64,000 bases of DNA from contig NC_045138.2 of NCBI RefSeq assembly GCF_008831285.2, forward strand, positions 13,652,571-13,716,570, read 5' to 3'. Position 1 is the first letter of the stretch; each line of letters starts with the position of its first letter. This DNA is from Nymphaea colorata. Taxonomy: Eukaryota > Streptophyta > Magnoliopsida > Nymphaeales > Nymphaeaceae. Below, piece by piece: positions 60,089 to 64,000 of the stretch. The notes under the pieces are model-generated. The model did not search any database. It was not told the DNA's origin and was given only the letters and a program-made list of their open reading frames with translations. Both the position numbers and the translations under genes were made by a program.

Positions 60089-62827
60089 TCACTCTTGTAG
60101 ATAGGGGCTAGCAAAACAGGCTAAACATTATAAGCCCATGTTTTTCATGTCTTAATATTCTGCTTATTAAGGCTGACGATTAAGGATAACAAGTTAACAA
60201 CTGTTGCTCCTGTAGACAGGGCCAAATAAAATGGGTAGACTTGCGAACGTTCAGCTCATTGAGGCTGAGGGCTGAGTACTAATGCACAGAAAGATCACTT
60301 TTTTCCATTCTTTGCAATTTTCATGTTTTGCTCAATAGGAAATAAACTTAATAATGTGATGTAAAACAAGTTTACTGGTTGCTTCCCATGGAAGCTTGAT
60401 GTTATCAGTTACATTTTTACATCAAGAAAACACAATCCGTCGTTAGCAGATAAGATACGCAAGTGAATTGAGTTAATAAAACATGCACCTATGATATCTC
60501 TGTTGATCTTTATCTTCAGTGCAGGATGGTGATTTTGCCTTCTTTGTATTATGCTTCATTGTGTTTGCCAGTGAGACAGCCTTTGTTGGCTGTCTCACGC
60601 CTACACTTGACCTTATACTTTAATATTTTTTCCAGAGGACACATGCAGTGCTCAATCCACACACAGCTTCATGTTTTATTAAAATTTTAGAAAGCCAAGG
60701 ACATGTTCTATTGGAACTTGTGCCATTTCAAGTATTTGCTCCAATTTGCCATGTTGATTGGGATCTTAGACTTCAAAGAAACCCATTTTTCTTATACCAC
60801 ATTTCTTGTTTCTCTTCGTAGCATTCTGAATCATGGTTTTTTCCTACTAGGCCCTCTGCGAAGAGTTGACAAAGAAGGCTGCTGACCTGTCATTAGAAAA
60901 CAAGAAAATAAAACAAGTAAGAATCATTACTCATTTTTACAGCTTTGATATGTATTTTCTTATTTTATGTTGGTGGGTCGTTGGTTGCATGTCTTTAAGT
61001 CTTGTAGTTTGTTGATGTCTATGATAATCCTTACCTTTCATTGTACGACTAGATGACATAGGCACGCCCATCAGGGACCTACATGTCCCGTTGTCAACAT
61101 GTATGCAAGCATAGTTTGCATCTCATTCCATTATGACATGGATATGTGTGCAGGTGCATGAATGGTGTGTCTGAATAAGCAGGTTGGACCTGGTTCAAGA
61201 ATGATGCACAGATAAATATAACATCATGGCATCACAAATGATGAAGGAATATAAATTGAATTATTTTGACAAGTTTGGCTTGATGAGATAAGATCATGTA
61301 AGCAAGTAGATGGACATGCATGCATTTTTTTCTTGTCCGTTCTTTTTTGCTCTTTAGAAAAGTGGGGCTGATATATCTTGTATTGCAATATGAAAATTGG
61401 CTTACATATCTACAGTAAAATGTCATGTGATGCTTATAATGCTGTTTTCTCTTTCAGTCACGTGTAGTGATTTTTTAGGATGTCATTTCTGTTCTTGCTG
61501 CCACAATACTTTCAGTGGTGATCATGAAATTTCTATAATACCAATTCATTTGGGAAGGCAATTCTCATTTTAGATGAGTGCTTTTAAGCACCTGTCTTAT
61601 CATTGGCTTTTCTTGAGACATGGAACACAGATTCATCTTTCCTTGAAAGCCCGAGGGTAAACATTCTTAATGAAAAGCCTGAGGCTTTTTTTTTTCCCTA
61701 ATCTTATCTACTGCAATTTGAACAGGAAATCGAGTTTGCCATGCAAGAATACCTTTCATTAGTTGACACAAACAAGCGACTGAAAGAGCAGGTAATTAAC
61801 AAAATGCTCTGCAGTACATCTAATTTGCTTAGGTATTCGTGAAAGCATAGCACTGTTATGAAATGGAGCAAGTCAACTAAAGTAGGGCCTTTCTAATTTC
61901 TGTTCAGGTTGAGATACAAACTTTTAGTAAGAAATTACTTTTGATGCATCTACTTAAGCATTCATCTTTTCTTCTGTCTCCAAATCTACCATTTTGTAGA
62001 TTGCAGAGTCAGATAAGTATGAAACGAAGGATAATCAGTCACATGATATTAGGAAAGATCCATCAGAAGATTCCTTGTGCAAGGCAGAAACTGCAGCACC
62101 TTCATCCGTGCAGTTTCCCCTTCTAGTTTACAATGGAACACCATTTGCTCAGTTTGCATGGCCATCAGTACAGCCACAACCTGTTCGTTTTGAGACAAGC
62201 CTGTCTGCAACTTGCACCACGAATCCGCCTCATGGAAGAGTTACTTTTGGAGGACAGAATGGATCCAGGCCCCAACTATTTCTAGTTCCTTGCCCATTAA
62301 TATATTCTGTGAATGATCAAGTCTCCTGCCCAATGCCTGCCATTTTCAGAGAAGGCGATGGTGGTTCAAACAATACCCAACGTGAGACAGACCTCTCCCT
62401 GAAGTTGACGGGAGACATTGGACCAAATGCTCTTCATGGCAAAACGAGCGCCTCCAATTCAATGATAAGCATCATTAAGAAAGAAGACAGGAATGGTGAA
62501 CTAATGGAGAGGGCAAGTGCAAGCTTGGCAGAAGGAGGAAACCACGTATCTGGTTTTCACTCTAAAGCTCTTGCCCTCATACCCATCGTTGGAACCAATG
62601 ATCCCTCAAACCATGAGAATTTCGTCTTGGCAGATCTAGATTCGAAGGAACATGTTTCTCCCCTGCCTCAATGTTCAATTCTTCGTTCGTCAACACAGTT
62701 TCAAGATAAAAATAAATATAATAAGAGATTGACAGATGCGGCTGCTGCAACTGAAGCCAGAAAGAGAAGGAAAGAGCTCACAAAACTTAAAAGCCTACAC
62801 AGCAGGCAACTCAAGCTTCAGTGTTGA
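56627..62827 (+). CDS. bZIP transcription factor, bZIP62-like
   Basis: Exon 1 starts at 56,627 (MAADGDETRVYCSG) and contains an acidic N-terminus and VKVELDAAHALAEFAQLALM. It probably ends at a CAG/gt donor at 57,025. Exon 2 ends at 57,509, but its start (57,418-57,438) is not resolved. Then come 59,628-59,804 (Lys/Gln-rich), 59,870-59,947 (basic region), 60,851-60,916 and 61,726-61,791 (zipper), and 62,000-62,827 (C-terminal 275 residues with a basic tail, AATEARKRRKELTKLKS). The basic region reads ERRLRRIQANRESARQTIRR. In N-x7-R/K the last position is Ile, a known feature of this bZIP subgroup that may weaken classical DNA binding. The zipper follows in ALCEELTKKAADLSLEN and on. Total length is about 540-565 residues. 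It is a nuclear regulator by family. An unrelated insertion lies in the intron at 58,409-58,971. Confidence 0.85.
58409..58971. mobile_element. 563 bp transposon-like insertion in a bZIP intron
   Basis: The ends cagtggtgaagcca and tagctttgccactg are complementary at 11 of 14 positions, a form common for plant hAT-like elements (cagtggcggagcc-type). The left part contains ggggcacaaaaatcctcaac, and the right part is AT-rich. I cannot see a clear 8 bp target-site duplication. The frames 58,366-58,655 are not coding exons of the bZIP. Confidence 0.5.
60057..60088. repeat. GT microsatellite in bZIP intron
   Basis: About 13-16 gt dinucleotide units following two tatg units, in the intron after the basic-region exon. 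A CT run lies just before it (60,000-60,019). Confidence 0.9.
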
Positions 62828-63732
62828 GCTGCAGAGAAAAATTTTAGCAGCATAACCTATTCAAATTTTTTGGACTAATCCTGAGCATTGGAACTGCTGT
62901 TTTTTTTGTCTGGTGCCTCATGTCAAAAGACCTAAGCATCGGATTGTGTAAGACGTAATCTATGTAACAAGAAATCAACTTTATAGACAATGATGAGCCT
63001 CTCGGGAGATCAGTGCCTTGGGCGATACTTCAAAATTTTCTTATAGTAATAGGATTTAGCTTTTCTTTGATATGCCAAAGGGATGAAAATCGATTGAAGT
63101 GTACAAGTTGCAAGAACAGTTGAGCAAGAACTGCATGTATTAATGAGGTCCGGCACGCGATGTGGTCTGTGCCATTGTTTACTGTTTTCCTGTATGATTA
63201 TCCAATGTTTCTTTCCATTACTTTAACATGGTTGTAATCAGCGTTTTCTGTATTTTTCTAGCAAGGAATGTTTCTGTACTTGTAGATTCTACTTTTGATT
63301 GTCCTGTTTTTATTTTCTTCTGAAGTACTTGATCGGCAGACACGAAATTTAAGGCGCACGACGAGCTCATCGGGCCATGCCAACCGTTTGTAAGAGAGAA
63401 AATAAGAAATACAAAATCAACAAGATTTTGTCTGAGCAGCATGATCTCGAGGTCGTTTCTAATTTCCAACGCCCAACTGAACAAACAGCTTGGAATTTGA
63501 ATACCTGATTTGCTTCTAAGCAAACAACGGGGTTCGCCTTTCAGATGCTCCATTTCCATGTATTGCCAAGATATAAAGGAAGAAGACGATCAGAAGCAAA
63601 ATTGAAAAGAAAGTACCTTAGCCTTGATTATGAGTTTATTAAGTGCTCCGCCTGTCGGTGACAGCTTTATTAGTTGGTGCGTCCAACCCAAGCGAACGAC
63701 GTTGAGCGTACGCAGCCACTGGCAACTGAGCA
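62828..63732 (+). other. 3' flank of the bZIP gene
   Basis: The probable 3' UTR covers the first few hundred bases. A 113-codon frame on the minus strand (63,559-63,218) has no domain I recognise and no promoter or splice context, so I leave it uncalled. Confidence 0.45.
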
Positions 63733-63935
63733 TTGGCCGGGTCAGCCCGGCCCATTTAAAATTAAAAAATAAATTTTTAGTTATAAAATAAATTTTTTTA
63801 ATATAAAATATATTTATTAATAATAAATATATATTATTAAAAAAATTAAAAAAATATTTTTTTAATCTAAACGGGCCGGGCCGAACTGACCCGGACCCGG
63901 TTTTTTCTGGCCCAAGCCCGATGCCCAGCCTTAAT
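63733..63935. repeat. GC-ended, AT-core repeat, copy 3
   Basis: Third member of the family at 55,262 and 55,985: ggccgggtcagcccggccc, an AT core of about 110 bases, then aacgggccgggccgaactga and an end reading gcccgatgcccagcctta. It lies downstream of the bZIP gene. Confidence 0.75.
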
Positions 63936-64000
63936 TCCCAATCGCAAAGAACCAGCAGTTGTTCAACCGCAGCATCTCATTGAGCAACACACATCAATAT

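Noticed and set aside
63218-63559. 113-codon minus-strand frame downstream of the bZIP
   Set aside because: No recognised domain; it overlaps the likely 3' flank of the bZIP on the other strand. It could be the terminal exon of an unseen gene, but nothing supports that.
1-64000. CRISPR arrays, rRNA genes, retrotransposon gag-pol genes, telomere repeats
   Set aside because: None seen on either strand; repeats present are microsatellites, MITE-like hairpins, one TRIM and segmental duplications.

Overview
This is nuclear DNA from a flowering plant. The genes have many short GT-AG introns (and two GC-AG introns), and the families are plant-specific: an IQM-type IQ-motif protein, an R2R3-MYB of the MYB92/93/102-like type, a plastid-type aldo/keto reductase and a bZIP62-like factor. 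The intergenic DNA is AT-rich and full of MITE-like hairpins, TA microsatellites and one TRIM retrotransposon. The sequence alone does not let me name the species. I saw no prokaryotic operons, CRISPR, rRNA or recognisable tRNA.

Layout. 1-7.6 kb: gene-free, with fragments of repeats that recur later. 7.6-30.5 kb: a large inverted duplication (arms about 7,641-12,600 and 25,640-30,492). Its 13 kb spacer holds a shortened IQM gene (copy 1, 16,819-20,434), a MYB exon 1 head-to-head with it, and a MYB locus in which promoter, exon 1 and exon 2 exist as a near-perfect inverted repeat (about 23,260-24,290) followed by a broken exon 3. 30.5-34.5 kb: nothing recognisable. 34.5-43.9 kb: the complete IQM gene (copy 2, 35,585-40,513, nine exons, 487 aa) with a 454 bp TRIM in an intron, then shared repeats. 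44.0-45.3 kb: a foldback element with arms of about 600-650 bp. 45.9-47.05 kb: a third, collapsed IQM copy (upstream region plus an exon 9 scrap). 47.1-54.5 kb: two intact nine-exon aldo/keto reductase genes, divergently transcribed from a 704 bp intergenic region. 55.2-64 kb: a bZIP gene (56,627-62,827) bordered by three copies of a repeat with GC-rich ends and an AT-rich core.

How it fits together. Apart from the bZIP, nearly everything is the product of repeated local duplication, inversion and deletion: IQM three times in different states, AKR twice, MYB pieces at four places, and a 1.4 kb non-coding repeat in four full and two partial copies. Genes likely to make full proteins are IQM copy 2, both AKRs and the bZIP. 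IQM copy 1 is open but truncated at both ends. The MYB pieces cannot encode a MYB protein; the inverted pair would instead fold into a dsRNA hairpin of about 490 bp covering the conserved MYB DNA-binding region, and one arm keeps a TATA-containing promoter. That hairpin locus is the most interesting candidate in the window.
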